A DNA stretch of 12,995 nt from Deltaproteobacteria bacterium. GTDB taxonomy: Bacteria; Desulfobacterota; Syntrophia; Syntrophales; Smithellaceae. The stretch is taken from contig DSAV01000285.1 of assembly GCA_011046295.1 (NCBI GenBank), positions 1-12,995 on the forward strand. Direction: 5' to 3'. Positions 6,317 to 12,995 of this stretch are shown here, piece after piece. The stretch's first letter is position 1. Each line of letters opens with the position of its first letter. Both the position numbers and the translations under genes were made by a program. A model generated the notes under the pieces. That model ran no database searches. It worked only from the letters and a program-made list of their open reading frames with translations, and was not told where the DNA came from.

Positions 6317-7066
6317 CTACATGCCGAGATACGTTTTACGCAGTAATTCATTTTCCAGTAAAACGTCTCCCTTGCCTTCTGCAATAACCTTGCCCGAAGA
6401 AAGAACGTAATTACGAGTGGCCATTTTGAAAACAGTGGTCACTTCCTGCTCCACCAGCAAAATAGTTATACCCATTTTGCTGATTTCAGATATTCTTCGA
6501 AACACTTCCGCCCTTAAAATCGGCGCAAGACCGGTGGAAGGCTCGTCAATACACAATAGCTTGGGGTTGGTCATCAGTGCCCTGCCGACAGCCAGCATTT
6601 GTTGTTCCCCACCGGAAAGCGTTCCGGAAATCTGATGTGACCTTTCTTTAAGCACGGGGAAGAGTTGATAGACTTTTTCGAGGTTTTCTTCGATATTGGC
6701 CTTGTCCTTGATCAGATAAGCGCCCACCATCAGATTGTCTATAACCGTCATTTCCTTAAACGGCCTTCTCCTCTCCGGAGACAGAATCAATCCGCGCTTG
6801 ACGATTTCATGAGCTGGTATCTTGTCGATACGCTCACCGTCAAACGTTATCTTGCCCTGCAATTTGATTTCACCGTGGGCAGCCCTTTTCGTCAAATCTT
6901 TTTCCCAGGCCACCAAACCGGTAATTGTTCTGAGCAGCGTCGATTTGCCGGCGCCGTTTGGGCCGACCAGACTTACCAGCTCACCTGTATCCACGCCCAT
7001 ACTGACATCATTAATGAGCATGGCCTTATCATACCAAACCGATACATTAGCGACTTCTAGTAACAA
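6317..7066 (-). CDS. livF: Branched-chain-type ABC transporter ATP-binding protein LivF
   Basis: This is one of the two ATPase subunits driving the Liv/HAAT importer, on the cytoplasmic side with LivG. It has Walker A GPNGAGKST at 35-43, the Q-loop region around SPERRRPF at 96-103, the ABC signature LSGGEQQML at 150-158 and Walker B LLCIDEP at 170-176. VEQ at 205-207 carries glutamine where other ABC ATPases have the switch histidine, which is usual for LivF. About a dozen extra residues (54-68) sit between Walker A and the β-strand, making it longer than E. coli LivF (237 aa). The start is TTG, chosen because a perfect GGAGG lies 9 bases upstream and MLLEV is the family N-terminus. It begins 2 bases after the livG stop, so translation is coupled. 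A strong terminator follows. Confidence 0.94.
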   Translation of the reverse strand: MLLEVANVSVWYDKAMLINDVSMGVDTGELVSLVGPNGAGKSTLLRTITGLVAWEKDLTKRAAHGEIKLQGKITFDGERIDKIPAHEIVKRGLILSPERRRPFKEMTVIDNLMVGAYLIKDKANIEENLEKVYQLFPVLKERSHQISGTLSGGEQQMLAVGRALMTNPKLLCIDEPSTGLAPILRAEVFRRISEISKMGITILLVEQEVTTVFKMATRNYVLSSGKVIAEGKGDVLLENELLRKTYLGM

Positions 7067-7068
7067 AG

Positions 7069-7839
7069 CTAATTACCTCCTTGGCCGAGGTAAGCCTCAA
7101 TCACTTGAGGATTCTTAATAATTTCATCAGGCGTTCCATCGGCAATAATAGTTCCAAAATTCAAAACAATAATACGGCTCGCGATCATCATCAACCAATG
7201 AAGCTTGTGTTCGACAATAATCATCGCCGGGCCTTCACTGTGCAGACGGCCGAAACGGCCACCCTTGTGCAGACGTTTGATGGACTTAGCCATCAGGTCC
7301 GTTTCCGCGGGGCTCAGGCCGCCGAAAGGTTCATCCAGCAACAAAAGCTCCGGTTCCGTGGCAATCGCTCGCGCCACTTCCAGCCTCTTTAAATCACCCT
7401 GCGACAGCACCGAGGCTTTTTCCCTGGCCATATCCGAGATACCCGCGAATTCCAGCGCGTCCATGGCTTTAGCTTCAATTTTTTTCACCCATTCTCCTCT
7501 TTTCAAAGCGCGCGGGCACAAACACGCCACCATAACATTGGCAAGAATGGGCAATTTACGAAACGGCCGCATATTCTGGAATGTGGAAACCATGCCTTTA
7601 TTCACGATATCCCAGGTATTTTTACCGGCACATTCTTCGCCTTTAAAAAGGACGCTTCCGCCCGGATCCGGTTTTAAAATCCCGGTCATCATGCGTAACA
7701 GGGTTGTTTTCCCCGCGCCATTGGGCCCGATAAGGCCGATTATCTGGTGCCTGCCCATGGAAAAATTTACATTGTTGACCGCTGTCAGACCGCCGAAAGT
7801 CTTGGAAAGACTTTTTATTTCAAGGAAAGATTCACTCAT
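7069..7839 (-). CDS. livG: Branched-chain-type ABC transporter ATP-binding protein LivG
   Basis: This is the second ATPase subunit of the importer. It has Walker A GPNGAGKTT at 38-46, Q-loop FQNMRPF at 87-93, signature LSQGDLKRLEVARA at 145-158, Walker B LLLLDEP at 165-171 and the switch histidine in VEHK (His211). The signature reads LSQGD rather than the commoner LSYGQ/LSGGQ, which is still compatible with function. A Gly/Arg-rich insert, about 192-204, precedes the strand leading to the H-loop and is longer than in E. coli. The ATG overlaps the TAA stop of the upstream acyl-CoA synthetase by one base (TAATG), so the two are translationally coupled. The last codons of livG contain the ribosome-binding site of livF. 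Confidence 0.95.
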   Translation of the reverse strand: MSESFLEIKSLSKTFGGLTAVNNVNFSMGRHQIIGLIGPNGAGKTTLLRMMTGILKPDPGGSVLFKGEECAGKNTWDIVNKGMVSTFQNMRPFRKLPILANVMVACLCPRALKRGEWVKKIEAKAMDALEFAGISDMAREKASVLSQGDLKRLEVARAIATEPELLLLDEPFGGLSPAETDLMAKSIKRLHKGGRFGRLHSEGPAMIIVEHKLHWLMMIASRIIVLNFGTIIADGTPDEIIKNPQVIEAYLGQGGN

Positions 7840-9551
7840 TAAACATCGTCCCCCTCTTCTCTCAGTTCTCTGCGCGAAACTTTTCCCACATCCGTTTTCG
7901 GAAGCTCGCCGCGGAACTCAATAATCTTCGGAACTTTATAATGGGCCAAATTCTCCGTGCAGAAGTTCATGACATCTTCTTCAGATATTTTACCTCTTGC
8001 TTCACTTTCCAGCACAACATACGCTTTAATAATATTGCCGACTTTGGGATCGGGCACACCCACAACACCTGCCGCTTTAATCTGCGGATGCTTGTAGAGC
8101 ACTTCCTCCACGTGACGGGCAAAGACCGAATATCCTTTAAACTTAATCAAATCGCGCTTGCGGTCAAAGAAATGGAAATAGCCGTCTTCGTCCATGTGCA
8201 CGATATCTCCGGTTCTCAGCCATTTCTCGCCGTCAATATCAATCAATGAATCCTTGGATTCTTTTTCTCTTTTCCAGTACGCCTGCATAATGTTCGGTCC
8301 GCTGAGAATCATCTCTCCTTCCTCGCCGACCGGCACAAAATTCGTGCCTTCTGATTCAATAATGGCCGCCTTAACCGCCGGTATGGGAACACCGAAAGAG
8401 CCTTTTTTGGTCTTATTATGAGGGTTGCTGTGACTAACACCGGTTGTTTCCGTCATGCCAAAACCTTCGTGAATCTTGGAGCCGGTTCTGGCCTCCCAGG
8501 CCTCCACGGTGGAATCATGCAGCGTGTCCGCGCCGCAACCAATCAATTTGAGCTTTTTCCAGTTCACCCGGTATGTTTTTTCATATTCCTTGAGAAATTC
8601 GAACATGGTAGGCACGCCGTTGAAGGTGGATGCCTTATATTTCTCAATTGCGTCAAGAATTTCTTCAATATCCGGAGTAGTGAAGAGAATTAAGGTAAAA
8701 CCGCGGGAAATACCGTTGAGCATGGAAACCACCTGGCCGTAAATATGGAAAAAGGGCAAAAAGGCAATGCCAACTTCCTTGCCGTCCTCGAGAAAGGGCC
8801 ATAACTGCTTAATCTGGTGCACTACCGCAACCATATTGTAATGAGTAAGCACGGCAGCTTTGGGAAGCCCTGTCGTTCCCCCCGTGTAGGGCAAAACGGC
8901 AATATCTTTTTTCGGGTCAATTTTAACTTCCGGCGGATTAGGCGGATACTTTTTAATAATTTCTTCGAAATTAATAAGCCCCGCCGCGGCCATTTCTTCC
9001 GGCGTCGGTACATGTAAATGCGCGTAATCTTTACCCAGCAGACTCTTGCCCAGCATTTTCCTGAGCTTCGGCAGATATTCCAGCACGCTGGTAATAATAG
9101 TGTGCTTTAGCGGCACTCCCGCTTTGGCCACATTATCATAAAGAATATCCTGGCAAATCATTATTGTCGCGTCACTGTCTTCAAGCTGATGCTTGATTTC
9201 ATGGCTGGTGTAAACGGGACTGATCGGAGTGACCTTGGCGCCCAGCTTTAATGTGGCAAAGTAGGCAATGATATACTGTGGGCAATTCAGCAAGTAGAGA
9301 GCTACAGTATCTCCCCTCTTAACGCCCAAATCGGCCAGCCCCGTGGCAAAACGGTCAATGAGTTCGTTAATTTCTTTATAAGTTATCTCCCGGCCATAGA
9401 AATACACCGCGGGCTTTTTGCTGTATTTTGCCGCGGCCTGGTCGACCATGCCCGGAACGGACAAATCCTCGGGTATATCTACCTTATCAGACGCGCCTTC
9501 GGGATAGTGCTTAAGCCATGGTTTTGACAAATAGAATTCTTTTGCGTTCAT
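7839..9551 (-). CDS. Acyl-CoA synthetase (AMP-forming) embedded in the liv operon
   Basis: This ANL-family ligase activates a carboxylic acid to acyl-AMP and then acyl-CoA. The 570 residues are full length. The ATP loop is YTGGTTGLPK at 222-231. The A5 motif is GFGMTETT at 363-370, and TGD is at 447-449. The hinge region is DRKRDLIKFKGYSVF at 463-477, and PKTDVGK at 551-557 has the likely catalytic Lys557. The N-terminus lacks a signal peptide. The overall pattern is closest to long-chain fatty acyl-CoA synthetases (FadD-like), but chain length or aromatic specificity cannot be read from sequence, so no symbol is given. GAGG sits 8 bases before the ATG. The gene lies between livM and livG on the same strand and overlaps livG by one base, which points to a transported acid as the substrate. 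Benzoate- or phenylacetate-type ligases remain possible. Confidence 0.9.
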   Translation of the reverse strand: MNAKEFYLSKPWLKHYPEGASDKVDIPEDLSVPGMVDQAAAKYSKKPAVYFYGREITYKEINELIDRFATGLADLGVKRGDTVALYLLNCPQYIIAYFATLKLGAKVTPISPVYTSHEIKHQLEDSDATIMICQDILYDNVAKAGVPLKHTIITSVLEYLPKLRKMLGKSLLGKDYAHLHVPTPEEMAAAGLINFEEIIKKYPPNPPEVKIDPKKDIAVLPYTGGTTGLPKAAVLTHYNMVAVVHQIKQLWPFLEDGKEVGIAFLPFFHIYGQVVSMLNGISRGFTLILFTTPDIEEILDAIEKYKASTFNGVPTMFEFLKEYEKTYRVNWKKLKLIGCGADTLHDSTVEAWEARTGSKIHEGFGMTETTGVSHSNPHNKTKKGSFGVPIPAVKAAIIESEGTNFVPVGEEGEMILSGPNIMQAYWKREKESKDSLIDIDGEKWLRTGDIVHMDEDGYFHFFDRKRDLIKFKGYSVFARHVEEVLYKHPQIKAAGVVGVPDPKVGNIIKAYVVLESEARGKISEEDVMNFCTENLAHYKVPKIIEFRGELPKTDVGKVSRRELREEGDDV

Positions 9552-9575
9552 TTAATCAACCTCACAATTCCTCCC

Positions 9576-9622
9576 CGCCGTCAGCCGGCGAGACATATAT
9601 TTTGGCGCCGGGTGAAACCGGC
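9576..9622 (-). other. Paired GC-rich hairpins between livM and the acyl-CoA synthetase gene
   Basis: The 115-bp livM-ligase spacer is the only sizeable gap inside the operon. On the minus strand it holds GCCGG-TTTCAC-CCGGC (9607-9622) and CGCCG-GCTGA-CGGCG (9576-9590). Neither is followed by a T-run, so termination is unlikely. They could stabilise the upstream livHM mRNA or tune ligase expression. Both carry a CCGGC/GCCGG core as the insert at 2786-2822 does, but arms and loops differ. Confidence 0.45.
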
Positions 9623-9666
9623 TTTATTAGTACAATACAACAAACTTCCGCCGCGAATATTTTTGC

Positions 9667-10707
9667 CTAGTGCATCGGCGCCGTGCAGACGCGGCATGTT
9701 TTACGCCAGGCAACGTTTCTTACTTTGCAGCGGGGACATTCTTCTTCTATCTTTTCCCTTAACCAGCGAAACAATCCGTCCGGCATAAAAAGAAGAACCA
9801 GCAAAACCAGAACGGCAAAAACTATAAGCCGGTAATCCTTCAGCACGTGCGTAAACTCCACAAAGGGAACAAGGAGAAACACTGCCCCCACCGGACCGTA
9901 AATTGTCGCCGCGCCGCCGAAAATAGACCAGATAACAACAAGAAAAGACATGTTGACACTCAGCGTGGACGGGTCGGCCAAGTTCATAAAATGCGCGTAA
10001 AGACCGCCTGATATGCCGCCAAAGAAACCACTGAGTGAAAAAGCCAGAAGCTTGTAGAGTGTGGTGTTGACGCCGGAGGCGCGCACCGCTATCTGGTCTT
10101 CTCGGATGGCGTGAAAAATAATGCCGACGTTGGAATCGGTTATCTTCCACATGATGGTGCACAAACCCAGCATTACCACGGCGATAACATAATATTCCTG
10201 TACGCGTGTTTCCGCCAGCCGCGTAACTCCGCTCAGGCCCAGCTCCCCGCCGGTAAAACCTGGAACTGAAATGACGACGCCCAGCAAAATGATGGGGAAA
10301 GCAAGCGTGGTGAGAGTAAGATACGTTCCTTTGAGCCGGAGGGCGGGAATTCCGACAATCAGCCCGGCCCCAACGGCTACCAGCGCGCCCAGAGGAATAC
10401 TGGCCCAGGGCGGAACGTTAAAGTGCAGGTTAAATAACGCCGCGCCGTACGCGCCCACACCGAAGAAAAGAGCGTGGCCGAAGTTAATCTGTCCGGTAAA
10501 ACCGGAGAGCAAATCCCAACTCGCGGCAAAAATGGCAAAAATACACGCCATAGTAAATATGCGCAGAATGTAGATATCATCGGTAAGCAGCGGCAGCAAA
10601 AGAATAAAGAGGAAAAAGAGCACCACAGCTACGCGCGAGGGAAGAACAAGAACTTCGTTCTTTATCACGGCAAACAGTTTTCTCAGGTAAAATAAAATGA
10701 GTTTCAT
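9667..10707 (-). CDS. livM: Branched-chain-type ABC transporter permease LivM with a C-terminal zinc-finger-like tail
   Basis: This is an inner-membrane permease that pairs with LivH. Hydrophobic helices run from about residue 27 to 308. The family block SWDLLSGFTGQINFGHALFF is at 63-82. The cytoplasmic coupling loop is AIREDQIAVRASGVN at 200-214, and FMPDGLFRWL at 307-316 is the usual permease end. Beyond it a 30-residue tail holds Cys324, Cys327, Asn331, Cys338 and Cys341, spaced C-x2-C-x3-N-x6-C-x2-C. This is the spacing of RanBP2-type zinc fingers, although the tryptophan that normally precedes the first cysteine is missing. Standard LivM proteins end without such a motif. The ATG is 8 bp after the livH stop, with AAAGG as ribosome site. 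A cytoplasmic zinc-binding role for the tail is inference. Confidence 0.93.
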   Translation of the reverse strand: MKLILFYLRKLFAVIKNEVLVLPSRVAVVLFFLFILLLPLLTDDIYILRIFTMACIFAIFAASWDLLSGFTGQINFGHALFFGVGAYGAALFNLHFNVPPWASIPLGALVAVGAGLIVGIPALRLKGTYLTLTTLAFPIILLGVVISVPGFTGGELGLSGVTRLAETRVQEYYVIAVVMLGLCTIMWKITDSNVGIIFHAIREDQIAVRASGVNTTLYKLLAFSLSGFFGGISGGLYAHFMNLADPSTLSVNMSFLVVIWSIFGGAATIYGPVGAVFLLVPFVEFTHVLKDYRLIVFAVLVLLVLLFMPDGLFRWLREKIEEECPRCKVRNVAWRKTCRVCTAPMH

Positions 10708-10715
10708 GGAAATTT

Positions 10716-11591
10716 CTACCTTTCTTCTTCAAAATACACGCCAAAGAGCCCCTCCGGCCTGACGACGAGAACCATAATCATCACGGTGAGAGCGACCGGT
10801 CCCCGCAAAAAAGCGCCGGCGGGAGCAAGGAAAACGATTATAGCTTCGGTAAATCCCAAAATGAACGCCCCGTAGAAACTGCCCTTGAGCGAACCGAGGC
10901 CTCCCAAAACGACAGCTGCCAGCATCATGATCAGGGGGGGAGACCACATATGCGGATCAAGTATCCTCAGCGGGGCGACAACCGCTCCCGCGAAGCCGGC
11001 CAGCCCTACCGAAACAGCCATGGCCAGCATCGCCACGCGGGATTCATTGATACCCATAAGGTTGGCCACTTCCCTGTCCTGAGCGGTGGAGCGGACAGCC
11101 AAACCGGTGTTTGTTTTAAAAAGAAATAATACCAATACGCCCAAAAGAATGAGAGCGGTTCCAATAGTCAGCAGTTCCTGGTACATGACCTTAACACCCA
11201 GAAACGTAAAAAACCCCTGAATAAGCACGGGAGAGCTTAAATAAGAACCTCCGAATTTCAGAGACACCAACTGCTCAAGAATCATCGCCATGGCAATGGT
11301 CGCTACCAAAACGGCGGCTTCATGTTCTCTGATGGGCTTGAGAATAAGCTGGTAAGCTATAATACCCAGCACCGTAACCAGAATTATGCCTATAAACATG
11401 CCCGCAAAGGGACTCCAGCCCAATTGAGCGCTTACCCAGTAGATACAGTAGGCGGCGACCATATAAAAGGCGGTATGAGCAAGATTGATGATGCGCGCCA
11501 CTCCGAAGATAAGGGAAAAACTGACCGCCAAAAGAGCATAAATACTGCCACTAATCAAACCACTGATGACGATGTCTACTGCTAGAGACAT
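10716..11591 (-). CDS. livH: Branched-chain-type ABC transporter permease LivH
   Basis: This is the partner permease of LivM. Its 291 residues show the regular LivH pattern: an N-terminal helix GLISGSIYALLAVSFSLIFGV, INLAHTAFYMVAAY at 35-48 (the family's NFAHG-type region, here NLAHT), the coupling loop VRSTAQDREVANLMGIN at 166-182, and GGLGSLKGSFYGAFILG at 230-246. It ends with VVRPEGLFG at 276-284, typical of the family. The ATG has AGAGGT about 8 bases upstream. It is the first gene after a good promoter and a livK terminator, so it heads the livH-livM-ligase-livG-livF operon. The replacement of the usual NFAHG by NLAHT hints at a substrate other than leucine, but this is weak evidence. 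Confidence 0.95.
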   Translation of the reverse strand: MSLAVDIVISGLISGSIYALLAVSFSLIFGVARIINLAHTAFYMVAAYCIYWVSAQLGWSPFAGMFIGIILVTVLGIIAYQLILKPIREHEAAVLVATIAMAMILEQLVSLKFGGSYLSSPVLIQGFFTFLGVKVMYQELLTIGTALILLGVLVLFLFKTNTGLAVRSTAQDREVANLMGINESRVAMLAMAVSVGLAGFAGAVVAPLRILDPHMWSPPLIMMLAAVVLGGLGSLKGSFYGAFILGFTEAIIVFLAPAGAFLRGPVALTVMIMVLVVRPEGLFGVYFEEER

Positions 11592-11631
11592 TATGATTAC
11601 CTCTACTTTCTTGTTTTCTTACATGCGTGGC

Positions 11632-11660
11632 GTTTTAATGCAGCTTGGATAGTTTGTCAA
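11632..11660 (-). promoter_or_regulatory. Sigma70-type promoter for the livHM-ligase-livGF operon
   Basis: On the minus strand a perfect TTGACA (11655-11660) is separated by 17 bp from TAAAAC (11632-11637, 4 of 6 consensus). Directly upstream are A-tracts resembling an UP element. Transcription would start near 11625, leaving a leader of about 33 bases before the livH ATG. This is the best promoter match in the window. Confidence 0.72.
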
Positions 11661-11864
11661 CTTTTTTTTGCTTTTTTAAGAAAAGCCGCAAGTAAACGTT
11701 TAGCAACAAAAGCGCCCCGCTTAACACGCTACATAAATAACAAATTTTTTCTCCGAATAATCAGGAAGCAAAAATATTACCCGCCTGAGTATTTATACTT
11801 TAATATGACGGCGGGCCGGCACGGTCCAATTTAATATTATTCCGGCAAATAATTTAAGAAGTTT

Positions 11865-11899
11865 AAAAAAATGCCCGCCCCGCAAAAAGCGGGACGGGC
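11865..11899 (-). terminator. Intrinsic terminator after livK
   Basis: On the minus strand GCCCGTCCCGC pairs with GCGGGGCGGGC (11 bp, one G-T pair) around a TTTTT loop, followed by A and seven T. It lies 15 bases after the livK stop and should cut most livK transcripts off from livH, allowing the binding protein to be made in excess. Confidence 0.93.
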
Positions 11900-11914
11900 T
11901 CGCAAATAAATTTT

Positions 11915-12995
11915 TTAATTCTTTTTGTGTGCTTTAATCATCCAGGGTGGAATCTTGATGGGCTTCGTGCCCTCGTAGGTCACTTCCACACCCTTAGCCG
12001 GCCTCCACTTGTGAGGCCATACACCAACCTGTTTTCCGTCCTGCCACTGTATGGCAATACCGGTGGAGTAACCGGGACCCCACTGAATGTCATGATTGGG
12101 CCGGCCCAGTTTATCTTTCATGTATCTGATGGTGGATGTCGTGGTCTTGTAAACACGGTTTTCCAAAGTTGCCACTATCTTATCGGGATCCAGCGTGCCT
12201 ACCATTTCAATGGTATCCGCCAGAGCGAATCTAACGGCGTCGTAAGTACCCGCCGTATAGGTCGGCGTTTCGCCGAATCTCTTGTAGTAGTTTTCCACAA
12301 ATTCTATGGTGTTTTCATTTGCCGCCACACCCCGGCAATAGGTGCTGGAAGTCATAACGTATTGGCCCATGCCGCGTGTCGCTTCCCAGAAACCGTCTTT
12401 CTGGGCCTCCACGTTGATTCCTACCTGAATGGCGGGAATCTTCAGCTCGCCCGCCTGACGGGCAAAGGGAAGGCCTACCGAGGAGGAAAACACGGTGAAG
12501 ATGATGTCCGCGCCCGCGCGCTGAATTGCCGCCAGTTCCGCGGAAACATCCGTCGCCGTAGCAGAAGGCCTCCAGACACCGACTACTTCCATGCCCATGC
12601 GGGGCAGAGCGCCCTGTGCCGCGGGAACCATCGGGTCAGCCCACATGGCTTTCTCCACCGCCAGCGCGACTTTTGGTTTCTCTATGCCCAATTCCTTTTT
12701 CAATAAATTGGCAACCTCCATCGTGTGAATAAAAGCCGTACGGACAAGGAATGTGGAGTTAAACGGAGTCATGCGGAAGAAATACTTGTACTGGTCATAG
12801 TATTTCGCCACCCTGTTTGTCAGCTCGGTATGCGCCGCGCCGCAGCCGATGAAAATGACTCTCTTGTGCATGGCGATATCCATCATCGCCAACACAGCTT
12901 CCGTGCGGAATCCGCCCACGACAAAATGCACCTTTTCCCTGGTAATCAGGCGCTCCATCGCGTTGGTCGCGTCCGTGATGCTGAGGAATTCGTTG
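11915..12995 (-). CDS. livK: Liv-type ABC transporter substrate-binding protein, 5' end outside the window
   Basis: The reading frame stays open to the right edge, giving 359 C-terminal residues; the signal peptide and first segment are missing. It is a periplasmic-binding-protein type I (Peripla_BP_6) protein that would capture the substrate outside the inner membrane and deliver it to LivHM. Visible family features are TDATNAMERLITREKVHFVVGG near the visible start (the usual 'Lxxxxkv.xivGg' segment), GADIIFTVFSSSVGLPFARQAGELKI in the middle, YKRFGETPTYTAGTYDAVRFALADTIE, and a C-terminal block (IQWQDGKQVGVWPHKW) typical of LivK-like proteins. The gene is followed by its own terminator and then the livHM-ligase-livGF operon on the same strand. 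The ligand cannot be read from sequence; the neighbouring acyl-CoA synthetase favours an organic acid over an amino acid. Confidence 0.92.
   Translation of the reverse strand, partial: NEFLSITDATNAMERLITREKVHFVVGGFRTEAVLAMMDIAMHKRVIFIGCGAAHTELTNRVAKYYDQYKYFFRMTPFNSTFLVRTAFIHTMEVANLLKKELGIEKPKVALAVEKAMWADPMVPAAQGALPRMGMEVVGVWRPSATATDVSAELAAIQRAGADIIFTVFSSSVGLPFARQAGELKIPAIQVGINVEAQKDGFWEATRGMGQYVMTSSTYCRGVAANENTIEFVENYYKRFGETPTYTAGTYDAVRFALADTIEMVGTLDPDKIVATLENRVYKTTTSTIRYMKDKLGRPNHDIQWGPGYSTGIAIQWQDGKQVGVWPHKWRPAKGVEVTYEGTKPIKIPPWMIKAHKKN

Larger units (their letters stand above)
11592..11914. other. livK-livH intergenic region (323 bp)
   Basis: No open reading frame or RNA gene is visible here. 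It holds the livK terminator on its right side and the livH promoter on its left. Between them is AT-rich sequence with a weak hairpin on the minus strand (AAGCG-GGG-CGCTT then TTGTT, about 11708-11722) and a GC-rich patch at about 11808-11824 with partial self-complementarity. A regulator-binding site could be present but none is recognised. Confidence 0.5.

Noticed and set aside
7205..7924. 239-codon plus-strand open frame opposite livG
   Set aside because: It mirrors the conserved LivG ATPase frame and has no recognisable domain or ribosome site.
11927..12706. Long plus-strand open frame opposite livK
   Set aside because: It is antisense to a clearly conserved binding-protein gene and shows no protein family features, so it is a shadow frame.

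Overview
The window looks like chromosomal DNA of a Gram-negative anaerobe, most likely a deltaproteobacterium (Desulfobacterota) of the Syntrophus/Smithella kind. This is inferred from the mix of genes: a branched-chain-amino-acid-type (Liv/HAAT) ABC transporter operon with an acyl-CoA synthetase inside it, a PabB-PabC fusion, CCA-encoding tRNAs, and moderate GC with an AT-rich pabBC gene. No single gene fixes the taxon. Everything except the first partial gene is on the minus strand.

Left part (1-3110). The 3' end of a type II NADH dehydrogenase gene (+ strand) runs into a shared bidirectional terminator, facing tRNA-Arg(ACG). Next, on the minus strand, is a bifunctional 4-amino-4-deoxychorismate synthase/lyase gene (pabB-pabC fusion) for folate precursor synthesis. 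Upstream of it lies a patch of tRNA debris: an eroded copy of the 3' end of tRNA-Ser with a 37-bp double-hairpin (REP-like) sequence inserted in its T-loop. The intact tRNA-Ser(GCT) and tRNA-Ser(TGA) follow.

Middle (3131-6316). serS (seryl-tRNA synthetase) sits only 20 bp before its two cognate tRNA-Ser genes and could be co-transcribed with them. Upstream of it is murJ, the lipid II flippase. A strong intrinsic terminator separates murJ from the transporter operon.

Right part (6317-12995). This is a complete Liv-type uptake system, in transcription order: livK-like binding protein (5' end outside the window), a strong terminator, a good sigma70-type promoter, livH, livM, an acyl-CoA synthetase, livG and livF. 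The last three genes are translationally packed (1-base overlap, then a 2-base gap with a TTG start). The synthetase inside the operon suggests that the transporter brings in a carboxylic acid (fatty, branched or aromatic) that is trapped and activated as a CoA thioester, rather than an amino acid; this is inference. LivM carries an unusual C-terminal four-cysteine knuckle with the spacing of a RanBP2-type zinc finger.

No CRISPR array, phage, transposase or defence gene is visible. The most unusual items are the hairpin-split tRNA-Ser remnant, the LivM zinc-finger tail and the ligase embedded in the liv operon.
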